64,000 nucleotides of DNA from JABSOG01 sp047617105 (GCA_047617105.1 JBLGCB010000003.1:12149-76148), one strand, 5' to 3'. Shown: positions 24,734 through 32,725, numbered from the stretch's first letter. The notes: a model not told the origin generated them from the letters alone. Numbers and translations: made by a program.

Positions 24734-25711
24734 ATGAATACACTGGAACTTGAAACTATTAGTTTGATAGATTTCAGCAACACAGCCAAAAGAGATGTTA
24801 TTGCCAGCCAATTAAACCATGCCGTTACGTCTCACGGTATGTTTGCCATTACTGACCATGGCGTAAAACCAGCGTTACTGGCGCAATGCTTTAAGCTTTC
24901 GAGAGATTTTTTTTCGTTACCTGCCGAGGATAAAAATGCGATACCCATTGAGGGCATGTTACCACCGAGGGGATATTTCCCTGATGGTGTATATGTTAAA
25001 AACTCGCAGAAATTTCCTCTGGCGACAGCGGTCAGAGAGAACTTTGTTTACTGCATCGCCAACAACACAGATAAACAGCCATCAGATCTGGCCAATCAGT
25101 TTTTTACCCCGATCACCTGGCCAGACAAAATTGATGGTTTTCAACGCTGTTTCACAGAATTTCAAACAGCAATGCACCAATTGACGCAAACATTGTGGTC
25201 TTTGTTTGCCGTTGCACTTAATTTGCCCGCAGACTACTTTGTGCCATTAACCACCAACCCCACCTCTTTTACGGTGATTAATTATTACAAACATGTTGAG
25301 TCATGGACCAGCCATTACGGCGACTTCAGAATGGGTCCTCATACCGATATCACTACTTATACCGTGATTATGGCGGAAGAGTCCGAACATAGCTTGCAAG
25401 TTGAATTGGTTTCAGGGGAATGGGTCAATATATCAGCCCCTGATGGTTCAATTGTTATTCAAATCGGTGACATAATGAATCGATGGACCAGCGATAAATG
25501 GCGATCCACCAAACATCGTGTGTTACCACCCATCCAATCGTCCACTGATAATAGTCGTGTCTCGGTGGTCTATGGCGTTCAGACAGATATAGGCGTAGAG
25601 ATTTCATCTTTGCCAGATTGCCAAGATAAAGGCATGACCAATGAGCCAATCACTTGTTGTGAACACGAATTGGCGTCATTTACCAAAGCACTTGAGTTTT
25701 CAGCTGGGTAA
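24734..25711 (+). CDS. 2-oxoglutarate/Fe(II)-dependent oxygenase (isopenicillin-N-synthase-like)
   Basis: A 325-residue non-heme iron dioxygenase with the N-terminal DIOX_N-type segment (IDFSN...SHGMFAITDHGV) and the C-terminal jelly-roll core. The iron-binding triad is visible as His203-x-Asp205 (GPHTD) and His261 (TKHRVLPP); Arg275-x-Ser277 (RVS) should bind the 2-oxoglutarate carboxylate. It would hydroxylate, desaturate or cyclise the product or a precursor. A prolyl-type modification is tempting given the Pro-like A domain, but that is inference. A GTG at 24701 would add 11 residues but lies in a hairpin; the ATG at 24734 begins just before the first conserved strand. Same strand and spacing as the methyltransferase and P450, so probably one operon. 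Confidence 0.85.
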   Translation: MNTLELETISLIDFSNTAKRDVIASQLNHAVTSHGMFAITDHGVKPALLAQCFKLSRDFFSLPAEDKNAIPIEGMLPPRGYFPDGVYVKNSQKFPLATAVRENFVYCIANNTDKQPSDLANQFFTPITWPDKIDGFQRCFTEFQTAMHQLTQTLWSLFAVALNLPADYFVPLTTNPTSFTVINYYKHVESWTSHYGDFRMGPHTDITTYTVIMAEESEHSLQVELVSGEWVNISAPDGSIVIQIGDIMNRWTSDKWRSTKHRVLPPIQSSTDNSRVSVVYGVQTDIGVEISSLPDCQDKGMTNEPITCCEHELASFTKALEFSAG

Positions 25712-25788
25712 ACCTTATTCGCCGTGATGATGGATAAGATATGTGCGCTCAATTGTACAACAATTTTACAATAACAAATGGAACTAAT

Positions 25789-27090
25789 ATGCAACCACCA
25801 ACGTTAAGTGGAGGCTGGCCAATCATTGGTCACCTGCCGCAATTTATAAAAGATAAAGCACAGCTTTTTAACCGTGGATATGATGAACTGGGCGATATAT
25901 TTACCGTTAAAGTTCCCCATACCATGGTCGTACTGAGTGGCCCTGAGCGTCATAAGTGGTTTTATAAAGAAACTGATAAAGGACTCAATGTTGAAAAAGC
26001 TTATGAGATCTTAAAATATGCCTTGGGTGAGGTTTTGCTCACCGCAAATGAAGAACAATACGCGAAGCAACGTAAGTTTTTACACCTTATCCTAAATGCT
26101 GAGCAAAACGAAACTTATGTTAAAGCAATGAACATCGAAGTCGACGCATGGCTTGCGCGTTTAGGCGACAGTGGCAAAATGGAAATCATGGAAGAGCTAC
26201 AACTGGTATCGCAATCAGTAGCCGGTCATGCCTTTGCTGGAGCAAATTTTCGTGAAGAATTAGGCGATGCATTTTGGACCGCCTACTCTGACATTGCTGA
26301 CTCGTTAAACATGATCTTACCGCCTAGTTGGCCGTTGCCCAAATATAAAAGGCGAGACAAAGCAAGAGTCAAGGTACGAGAAATTTTGGGTCGCCTCTGT
26401 GCTCAGCGCAGTGGTAAAGCGGAAGAATATGATGATGTGATATCACTATTGGTCAACACCAAGCTAAAAGATGGCGCTTTTATGTCTGAGAATGAGGTCG
26501 CTGACCTTTGGGTCGGCCTGATGTTCGCCGGTCATGATACCACTGCACGGCAATCTGCATGGAGTGTCATACTCAGTCTAAAGCACCCAGAATACCTAGC
26601 AAGATTACAGGCAGAGGTCGACGGGTTGGGTGATGAAATCACCCTATCAGATTTAAAAAAGCTGCCGTTAACCTTTCAGGTTATTGATGAAGTGACTCGT
26701 TTAAAACCTTCTGCTGATATGTTACTGCGCGTGGCCACCGAAGACCTCAAGGTTGGCGAATTCTCCATTCCAGCAGGTTCCCATGTGGTTGTCGCAGCGG
26801 GTTGCTCTCATAATATGGAAACCCATTTTAAAGAGCCGCATTTATTTGACCCAGATCGATTCAGTAGAGAACGTCGAGAAGGGCAAAGAGAGTGTATTAT
26901 GGGATTCGGTGGTGGTCGGCGTAAATGCGCAGGTATTCATTTCGCTAAATATGAGATGGTGATAATCTTAGCCAAATTACTGAAAAACTATGATTTGACC
27001 TTGCTGACACCAAAAACAGTGGTGACTCAAGCATTGGCGGGACCGCCGCGCCCAACTGCCACCTATATTTCGTATCAACGAAAACCTTAA
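25789..27090 (+). CDS. Cytochrome P450 (tailoring monooxygenase)
   Basis: A 433-residue soluble heme monooxygenase. The I-helix oxygen-activating motif AGHDTT is at 247-252, the K-helix ExxR is E301-V-T-R304, and the heme-binding loop FGGGRRKCAG carries the thiolate Cys380. The N-terminus (GGWPIIGHLPQF) is the Pro-rich start seen in CYP51/CYP120-type enzymes, with no membrane anchor. I chose the ATG at 25789, with TGGA upstream; an in-frame ATG at 25741 would add 16 residues of unrelated sequence. Electron-transfer partners are not in the window. As the last gene of the run before the hairpins, it likely oxidises the released or PCP-bound product. Confidence 0.9.
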   Translation: MQPPTLSGGWPIIGHLPQFIKDKAQLFNRGYDELGDIFTVKVPHTMVVLSGPERHKWFYKETDKGLNVEKAYEILKYALGEVLLTANEEQYAKQRKFLHLILNAEQNETYVKAMNIEVDAWLARLGDSGKMEIMEELQLVSQSVAGHAFAGANFREELGDAFWTAYSDIADSLNMILPPSWPLPKYKRRDKARVKVREILGRLCAQRSGKAEEYDDVISLLVNTKLKDGAFMSENEVADLWVGLMFAGHDTTARQSAWSVILSLKHPEYLARLQAEVDGLGDEITLSDLKKLPLTFQVIDEVTRLKPSADMLLRVATEDLKVGEFSIPAGSHVVVAAGCSHNMETHFKEPHLFDPDRFSRERREGQRECIMGFGGGRRKCAGIHFAKYEMVIILAKLLKNYDLTLLTPKTVVTQALAGPPRPTATYISYQRKP

Positions 27091-27093
27091 AAC

Positions 27094-27125
27094 AATATCG
27101 TGCGTTAAACATCACGCACGATATT
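27094..27125 (+). terminator. Hairpin terminator after P450
   Basis: A perfect 12-bp stem AATATCGTGCGT / ACGCACGATATT with an 8-nt loop, 4 nt after the P450 stop. The T-tract is weak (ATTAATCT), so it may also act as an mRNA 3'-end stabiliser. It marks the end of the biosynthetic operon. Confidence 0.7.
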
Positions 27126-27132
27126 AATCTGT

Positions 27133-27166
27133 ATCAGTCGCTGACGAGTGATCATCTGCGACTGAT
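27133..27166 (+). terminator. Second hairpin in tandem
   Basis: A perfect 9-bp stem ATCAGTCGC / GCGACTGAT with a 16-nt loop, 7 nt after the first hairpin. It has no T-run. Tandem hairpins after a 27-kb transcript would insulate the next genes. Confidence 0.5.
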
Positions 27167-27217
27167 GCCAACAATCTGAGCTAAATCATACTCGTATTGT
27201 CAGAAAGTATGTCACTG

Positions 27218-27354
27218 TTCAGCGTGCTTAAATTTTGCTTCAGAACAAGGCATTGTTGCACGGAAAATAGGCGCACATAGGTCATATGTTACTATTTGAG
27301 TACGACAATAACGCCGTTATGGTGCGAAAGATGAGTGCGCTGAATAGTAACAAA
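27218..27354. repeat. MITE-like interspersed repeat, copy 1
   Basis: 137 bp that align without gaps to 61886-62022, 18 mismatches by hand count (~87% identity). The ends form an imperfect terminal inverted repeat of about 15 bp (27213-27227 against 27335-27349, core TTCAGCG / CGCTGAA). The middle carries a GGCGCACATAGGTCATATG motif. It is too short to code for a transposase, so it is probably a non-autonomous element. The short frames on both strands that share the peptide LSHHNGVI are by-products of the repeat. Confidence 0.75.
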
Positions 27355-27358
27355 AGTA

Positions 27359-27670
27359 TTACAATACTTTCTTGTACAACTTGCTTTCAGTGCTACCTTC
27401 AACAAAAAGCTCTTCATGTCCTTGCGACATTTTCGCTTGGTGAGTTGTATCTTCTTCACAAGCTTGCTGAAAAGAATGCATCTCGTCCAGTGAATCAAAT
27501 GCTTGTACGAAAACAAGAGAATCTTGCTTACCTACTACTGGAATATGAACCGTGACAGGTTCTTTACAGTTAGGTTGGTCATTAACCCAAGCTGCTCGTT
27601 CTTTGGCCCATGCAACTGCTTCATTGTATTTGCCGCATTTGATGTCGTGAGACAGCGAATAAGTGATCAT
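27359..27670 (-). CDS. Small conserved-looking protein, possibly dimeric alpha/beta-barrel type
   Basis: A 103-residue protein of unknown function. The start is the ATG at 27670, which has a strong AGAGGT ribosome-binding site; a further 19 codons upstream lack one. The pattern of a short N-terminal strand (MITYSLSH), a Trp-rich helix (AVAWAKERAAW), strands (VTVHIPVV, SLVFVQAF) and an acidic helix resembles ferredoxin-like dimeric alpha/beta-barrel proteins (NIPSNAP/ABM-like). That is a fold impression, not a family hit. It faces the biosynthetic operon and its 3' end lies 4 bp from the MITE-like repeat. Enzymes of this fold sometimes act on polyketides, but no such role is shown here. Confidence 0.65.
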   Translation of the reverse strand: MITYSLSHDIKCGKYNEAVAWAKERAAWVNDQPNCKEPVTVHIPVVGKQDSLVFVQAFDSLDEMHSFQQACEEDTTHQAKMSQGHEELFVEGSTESKLYKKVL

Positions 27671-27970
27671 GTATGTTACCTCTTCTAATTGCCAAACAAT
27701 TGTTTCTTCATTATTTTGATTTGGCATTGTTTAAATTCGAAGACCTATAAATGTGCCTTCTATGATGCATTTGAATATACCATTAATACGCCAACATCAT
27801 CGTTGGCTATGTTTCCAAACACAAGGTAATTTATAGACTATTTGCAACCAAATGGGTAGGGCACAATGCAAAAAAATTGTTATAAATCATTCATTAACCA
27901 ATATTATTACCTTATATTGATCTTTTTTATTTGACTTGCCAAAATACTGCTTCAAGTGGTCGCATCTTAC

Positions 27971-28026
27971 CTTGTACCTTGCCTTGTACCTTTGCTAATT
28001 AATCAAGGTAACTTGGCTTGTACCTT
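27971..28026. promoter_or_regulatory. Three direct CTTGTACCTT repeats upstream of the methyltransferase
   Basis: CTTGTACCTT occurs at 27971-27980, 27983-27992 and 28017-28026, in an AT-rich 410-bp gap between divergent genes. Offsets of 12 and 34 bp are roughly one and three helical turns, as expected for an array of regulator half-sites. A related TTGTACCTT stands at 55899, upstream of the response-regulator gene. The binding protein is unknown. The rest of 27671-28081 shows no other feature. Confidence 0.4.
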
Positions 28027-28081
28027 GTGTTATTTTAGTCAATAAAACGAATTGCACAGTGCTTCTAAAAGATGCTAGGCT

Positions 28082-28267
28082 ATGCCCGCAGATCAGATCG
28101 CACTCATGACAGCCGCCAAAAAAACACGCTATCACCTTTCGGACTTTTGTTTAAATAGTGTAGATTCTGCACAGGAATTTCGATTTTTATCCATAATACA
28201 ACGAGTATTAAATGAAGCCTGCCAACTAAAATTTGACGCGCAATGCATTATTTCCCCTTTAAAATAA
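28082..28267 (+). CDS. Possible small protein of 61 residues, uncertain
   Basis: A short frame ending 19 nt before the next methyltransferase and sharing its strand. The ribosome-binding site (TAGG) is weak, and I recognise no family. The composition (mixed, two Cys, a helical centre FRFLSIIQRVLNEAC) is protein-like. It could be a leader peptide or chance. Confidence 0.25.
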   Translation: MPADQIALMTAAKKTRYHLSDFCLNSVDSAQEFRFLSIIQRVLNEACQLKFDAQCIISPLK

Positions 28268-28286
28268 TTACAGGTAAATATAGGTT

Positions 28287-29153
28287 ATGAGTAACGGCGA
28301 ACAAGCAATTCAAGATATATCAGACACAGGTCGGTGGGTAGCAGTTTACCGGGCTCGGGAAAATAATCGCGATGATGCAATATTTCATGACGATTATGCA
28401 CAGCTTTTGGCTGGCCAACGCGGAGAAGACATTGCGTCCAAGATGAATTTCCCTGAGAACCATGGTTGGTCTTATGTCATTCGCACCTATTTATTTGATC
28501 AATTAATTGCCAGCGAAATCGCTCAAGGTGTCGACCTAGTCATCAACCTCGCAGCCGGATTGGACACTCGTCCTTATAGAATGTCATTGCCGCAATCCCT
28601 GATGTGGGTCGAAGTGGATTTTCCAGAAATACTCTCCTACAAAGAGGACATTTTGAGCAATGCTCAGCCAAACTGTCAGTTAGAACGGGTGAAAATGGAT
28701 CTAAGCAATAACGAGGCACGAAAGGCGCTATTTGATGATTTGGCAGAAAAATATCGAAAAATCCTGGTCTTATCTGAAGGGTTATTGGTCTATTTTACCA
28801 CTGAAGATGTCGCAAAACTGTCCTTAGAGCTGGCTTCGTATCAGAGCATCCAGCGTTGGATTTTTGATTTAGTCTCACCTATGCAGCTTCGTATTCTGCT
28901 ACGGATGATAGGAAAACAATTAGATGAAGGCGGTGCAAAACTACAATTTGCACCAAAAGAGGGGGTTGAGTTTTTTTCTTCTTATCATTGGAAAGCACTT
29001 GATGTGAAAGGGCTTTTAAAAACGGCAGCAGACTTTAACCGATTGTCATTTGGGATGCGTTTGTTAGCAAAAATCCCAGAGCCCAAAGGCGCACCGGGCC
29101 TTAGACCATGGTCGGGTGTTTGTCTGATGTCCAACAATGCCAGTGGTCATTAG
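28287..29153 (+). CDS. SAM-dependent O-methyltransferase, leucine carboxyl methyltransferase family
   Basis: A 288-residue methyltransferase of the LCM/PPM1-like type (the bacterial TIGR00027/TcmP-like branch). The family hallmark NLAAGLDTRPYR is at 87-98, followed by WVEVDFPEIL with the acidic SAM ribose ligand, and LSEGLLVYF. Bacterial members in polyketide clusters methylate carboxyl or hydroxyl groups. It lies 1.2 kb past the P450, after the cluster's terminating hairpins and the repeat, so membership of the cluster is likely but not certain; its AT-rich upstream gap implies its own promoter. The start has AGG just upstream. Confidence 0.8.
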   Translation: MSNGEQAIQDISDTGRWVAVYRARENNRDDAIFHDDYAQLLAGQRGEDIASKMNFPENHGWSYVIRTYLFDQLIASEIAQGVDLVINLAAGLDTRPYRMSLPQSLMWVEVDFPEILSYKEDILSNAQPNCQLERVKMDLSNNEARKALFDDLAEKYRKILVLSEGLLVYFTTEDVAKLSLELASYQSIQRWIFDLVSPMQLRILLRMIGKQLDEGGAKLQFAPKEGVEFFSSYHWKALDVKGLLKTAADFNRLSFGMRLLAKIPEPKGAPGLRPWSGVCLMSNNASGH

Positions 29154-29407
29154 CACTTATTTCCACTGACCTATAGCTAATGCCCGTCTTGAAACGAAGT
29201 TCCACTTGCTTGAACGCAGTTTCCTCCAGAAATCTCACATGGATATGAGTTTCTGGACGATAACTAGCGGTGAAGAACCCATCTATATTGAGTGAAAAGA
29301 GATTTAGCATTGCTTTTTTACCCAGAATCTGTTTAAATCCCCCACCAGACAAAATACAAAGCGTGATAACATCACTCACGCTAATTTATAAACAGAGGAG
29401 ACCTATC

Positions 29408-29476
29408 ATGTATTTGTGCCGTATATCTATCGCACTTATCATTAACAATCTATTCTTTCAGTCCGCCTTAACCTAA
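29408..29476 (+). pseudogene. Short secreted-peptide reading frame with an in-frame stop
   Basis: The ATG at 29408 has one of the best ribosome-binding sites in the region (AGAGGAGA) and opens a 22-codon hydrophobic peptide resembling a signal sequence (core ISIALIINN...SALT). After the TAA the frame continues as CDEFRAECKPYLNQIYPR and stops again. Read through, it would be a ~41-residue small secreted or lipoprotein-like peptide broken at the expected cleavage site. It may be a decayed gene, a leader peptide for the ABC-F gene 208 nt downstream, or chance. Apart from a weak hairpin (29619-29633), the rest of 29154-29683 shows nothing firm. Confidence 0.35.
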
Positions 29477-29683
29477 TGCGATGAATTTCGGGCTGAATGT
29501 AAACCATATCTAAACCAGATCTACCCCAGATAAGAAAGTTACTCTATTCAAAGGCAACCATGCTTTTTATAAGCATCCGAGCTGGCTTGAGTATTCATCT
29601 GCATTATTAACCTCTTTCGCTCTGATAAAGAGCATGTTAATAAAAAGCAGGGCGCTGTCCTGTGCACAGAGAAATCGAATACC

Positions 29684-31435
29684 ATGAGCGCATTACTACA
29701 ATTAATTGATATATCTTATTCACATAGTCATGAGACCTTATTCGAAGGGCTCAACCTCACCATTAATCAGCATGATAAAATCGGCCTCGTGGGTCATAAC
29801 GGCACTGGTAAAAGTACCCTGCTGTCATTGATCAAAGGCGACAAATCCCTCGACGCTGGTGAAATCAGAAAACCCAACGCCGTCAAAGTCGGCATCGTCG
29901 AACAGTTTGTCGACAAAACGCTGCAAACCGCCACCTTAATCGACGCTGTGATTGCAGTAATACCCGAAGATGATCGCCTCAGTAATAGCTGGCAAGCCGA
30001 AAGTCAGTTGATGACACTGGGATTCAGTGCTGAGCAGTTTTCATTGCCAGTCGCCGGGCTCAGTGGTGGTCAGCAAAACCTGCTGCTAATTGCACGCGCC
30101 CTAGTGCAACAACCAGATGTGTTGCTGATGGATGAACCAGGCAACCATATGGATATTTCGGCATTGGCTAGGCTGGAGCAGTTTTTGGCGCTAGAGTGTC
30201 AATGCCCATTTCTGATCATCTCCCATGATCAATACCTGCTGGATAACGTCTGTAAAAAGACGGTTTTCTTACGTGATAAACGCACTTACGAGTTTGACTT
30301 GCCGTTTGAGCAGGCATTTGAACGCTTGGTCGAAGAAGACCGGGTGGCGCAAAATCGTCGGGCGTTAGAAGAAAAGGAAATCAAACGGCTGCAAGCCACG
30401 GCCAAACGACTGGCCATTTGGGGTCAGCAGCACGATAACGAAAAGTTTGTCCGTCGCGCCAAATCGATGGAAAAACGGATTGTGAAGCTTGATCAAAGCA
30501 AAACTGAAGTTAGTAAAGGCTCACCGCTGAATCTGACCCTGAAAAACCATAGCCTCGGGGCAAAGCAAGTGATGGCGATGGAAAACTGTGCCATTCGCAC
30601 CCCAGACCAAGTGCGTTTACTGCTCGATATTGAGTTACTGGTGATCCGCCCGGGCGACCGGATTGCATTACTGGGCATTAATGGGGTGGGTAAATCCTCT
30701 ACCCTTGAGACCATCAGAAAAGCCTGTGCCAGCGAGGAACCACCCGCAGCCAATATCCGCTTTAATCCCAGAGCCGAGTTGGGTTATTACGATCAGGGCC
30801 TTGTAACGCTGGACCAAGATCTCACTCGACTCGATTGGTTGCGCCAGTATACCCCCGCCAATGAAGATTCATTAAAACATTCGCTGATTAATGCTGGCGT
30901 GTCTTATCAGGATTTCGATCGCCGGGTCAACAGTTTAAGTGGTGGCGAAAAAGCACGAATGATGTTTATGGCATTTGCGCTCAATCAGCCCAACTTTATG
31001 ATATTAGATGAGCCGACCAACCATATTGACCTTGAGGGAAAAAAACAGCTCACTGAGCAGTTGATGAGTTCGGGGGCCACTTTGTTGATCACCAGTCACG
31101 ACCGTCATTTTCTAGATAAAATAGCCACCCGCTGGTTATGGATTGATCAGGGTAAACTGGTGGAAGTCACCAGTGGTGATGATTTTTATCAAAGCCTGAT
31201 AGGTGCTGGTATGAGCGCAGATAAGATGAAAACAGTGGCAACCGATCGCAGTGATGATAGCTCAGCTGTTGATACCGCTGAACCAATGACCGATGAAGAC
31301 CAGTTGCTGGCACGGGCCGATGAACTTGAAACTAAGTTAACGGCTGATTTGGCGCGCAAAGCCAAGTTCCAAAAAGCCCATTTACATGCACAATGGCAGC
31401 AGGAGCTGGAAGAAATTTGGGCGCAGCTGGGATAA
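29684..31435 (+). CDS. ABC-F family ATPase
   Basis: A 583-residue protein with two ABC nucleotide-binding domains and no membrane segment, as in ABC-F proteins that act on ribosomes. Domain 1: Walker A GHNGTGKST (~38), signature LSGGQ, Walker B LLMDEP. Domain 2: GINGVGKSS, LSGGE, MILDEP. The linker between them is highly charged and helical, the part that reaches toward P-site tRNA in this family. Site 1 reads DEPGNHMD instead of the usual DEPTNHLD. A C-terminal charged helical tail follows. It does not match EttA, Uup or YheS as I know them. Position beside a biosynthetic cluster raises self-protection, but housekeeping ABC-F genes are common. A strong hairpin terminator follows. Confidence 0.85.
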   Translation: MSALLQLIDISYSHSHETLFEGLNLTINQHDKIGLVGHNGTGKSTLLSLIKGDKSLDAGEIRKPNAVKVGIVEQFVDKTLQTATLIDAVIAVIPEDDRLSNSWQAESQLMTLGFSAEQFSLPVAGLSGGQQNLLLIARALVQQPDVLLMDEPGNHMDISALARLEQFLALECQCPFLIISHDQYLLDNVCKKTVFLRDKRTYEFDLPFEQAFERLVEEDRVAQNRRALEEKEIKRLQATAKRLAIWGQQHDNEKFVRRAKSMEKRIVKLDQSKTEVSKGSPLNLTLKNHSLGAKQVMAMENCAIRTPDQVRLLLDIELLVIRPGDRIALLGINGVGKSSTLETIRKACASEEPPAANIRFNPRAELGYYDQGLVTLDQDLTRLDWLRQYTPANEDSLKHSLINAGVSYQDFDRRVNSLSGGEKARMMFMAFALNQPNFMILDEPTNHIDLEGKKQLTEQLMSSGATLLITSHDRHFLDKIATRWLWIDQGKLVEVTSGDDFYQSLIGAGMSADKMKTVATDRSDDSSAVDTAEPMTDEDQLLARADELETKLTADLARKAKFQKAHLHAQWQQELEEIWAQLG

Positions 31436-31445
31436 TCTAACCAAG

Positions 31446-31475
31446 TTGAGCGTCGCAGGTTGATGCGACGCTCAA
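31446..31475 (+). terminator. Hairpin terminator after ABC-F gene
   Basis: A perfect 12-bp GC-rich stem TTGAGCGTCGCA / TGCGACGCTCAA with a 6-nt loop, 10 nt past the ABC-F stop. The following sequence is T-rich but interrupted. Confidence 0.75.
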
Positions 31476-31579
31476 TGCTATATTGTCATTAACAAAGTCT
31501 CCTAGGAAACTAACTGTTGAAAAAATTCTCCATGAGGACTAGAATCAAAGCTAGATAAAGAAAATATGGTGCGTTAATA

Positions 31580-31969
31580 ATGTTGAGCGAAGTAAACATT
31601 CTCCAGCAAACGGATCCGAAAGTGGTGTCACAAACCGCTTTACGGGTCTTTTTTAATATCACTGATGGCTGGCAGTTATCAAGCCAAGACACCATGGTGC
31701 TATTGGGTGAACCAGCCCGCTCGACGTTTTTTAAATGGCGAAAAGGCGAAGGTCCGGCCTTAAGCAAAGATACCTTGGAACGCATATCTTACGTGATGGG
31801 CATTTACAAAGCATTGCGGTTGTTATTTCCTACTGAAGAACAAGCCAATGCCTGGCCAAAAAAAGTAAACAAATATTATGATGGTCATTCTGCGCTAGAT
31901 TTTATGCTCAAAGGCAGTGTCACTCACCTGTCTGATGTGCGGCGTTATTTAGATGCCATGCGAGGCTAA
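31580..31969 (+). CDS. Xre-like antitoxin with C-terminal DUF2384/MbcA domain
   Basis: A 129-residue antitoxin of the RES-Xre toxin-antitoxin type. An N-terminal helical DNA-binding part (about 1-65; DTMVLLGEPARSTFFKWRKG resembles the Xre-like recognition region) precedes the antitoxin/toxin-binding domain (about 70-129), with its typical ending G-SALDFMLKGS-THLSDVRRYLDAMRG. It binds and blocks the RES toxin and probably represses its own promoter. The toxin gene begins 1 nt after its stop, so the two are co-translated. A TCCTAGGA palindrome at 31500-31507 is a candidate operator, unproven. Confidence 0.88.
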   Translation: MLSEVNILQQTDPKVVSQTALRVFFNITDGWQLSSQDTMVLLGEPARSTFFKWRKGEGPALSKDTLERISYVMGIYKALRLLFPTEEQANAWPKKVNKYYDGHSALDFMLKGSVTHLSDVRRYLDAMRG

Positions 31970-31970
31970 A

Positions 31971-32654
31971 ATGGATTCTCCTGCGCTTATCTTGCCCCAA
32001 TGGCCATCTTTACACCGTTTAATCCCCAGTCATTTTCCGCCCATTGATTTATTTGAAACGGTTGCCAATCCTGAAGAATTAGCATTGGTGTTTGCCATTG
32101 AAGCATTAACCAATGACAGGCTTAAAGAACAAGTTGGCGATTTATATCGGGTGCCTGCGCATGAAAGAGTCTCAGGCCCGGACTCAACGCCAGTGATGGC
32201 CGCATTTACCCACATTGCTTTTTCGAGCCGTTTTACCGATGGCAGCTATGGTATTTATTATGGCGCAAATTCACAACAGACCGCAGTGGCAGAAACAGTA
32301 TTCCATCGCGAGTTTTTTCTGTCCCAGACCAATGAACCAGATACTCAATTGACCATGCGTGAATACATCAATCAAGTGGCGTTACCACTGCATGATATTC
32401 GTGCCGATCACTACCAACACCTTCATCAACCCGATTCATATCACCAGCCACAAGCCTTTGCGCAACAGTTAAGGGCACAAGGCAGCAATGGTTTATTGTA
32501 TCCTAGTGTCAGACGCACGGGCGGAGAATGTATCGCCGCATTCAAGCCAAAAGCGGTCACGTTACCGGTGCAGGGCCAGCATTTCAGGTATATTTGGTGT
32601 GCCCGTCAACAGAAAGTGACGTCGGTGTTATTGCAGCTTGAAGTTGATTTTTAA
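31971..32654 (+). CDS. RES-domain toxin (NAD+-consuming)
   Basis: A 227-residue RES toxin. Characterised relatives (MbcT, the Pseudomonas Res) degrade NAD+ by phosphorolysis or hydrolysis, halting growth when the antitoxin is lost. Visible RES residues are Arg87 (SSRFTD), Tyr96/Tyr97 (YGIYYG), Glu109 (AVAETVFH) and Ser in LYPSVRR near residue 178. I take the ATG at 31971, preceded by GAGG 7 nt upstream; an ATG at 31953 would overlap the antitoxin by 17 nt. The enzyme looks intact. Confidence 0.88.
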   Translation: MDSPALILPQWPSLHRLIPSHFPPIDLFETVANPEELALVFAIEALTNDRLKEQVGDLYRVPAHERVSGPDSTPVMAAFTHIAFSSRFTDGSYGIYYGANSQQTAVAETVFHREFFLSQTNEPDTQLTMREYINQVALPLHDIRADHYQHLHQPDSYHQPQAFAQQLRAQGSNGLLYPSVRRTGGECIAAFKPKAVTLPVQGQHFRYIWCARQQKVTSVLLQLEVDF

Positions 32655-32725
32655 CATCAACTATAAAGTCGGGGGAAAATCTGTTATAAAACATTACAGC
32701 TAAATAAAAATAAACGTGACGAGAT

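Noticed and set aside
27286..27555. 89-residue plus-strand frame
   Set aside because: Lies half in the MITE-like repeat and half antisense to the better-supported small gene 27359-27670.
29101..29379. 92-residue minus-strand frame after the LCM-type methyltransferase
   Set aside because: Protein-like composition (SLNIDGFFTASYRPETHIHV) but it has no good ribosome-binding site, overlaps the 3' end of a firm gene by 53 nt and matches nothing I know. At most a gene remnant.
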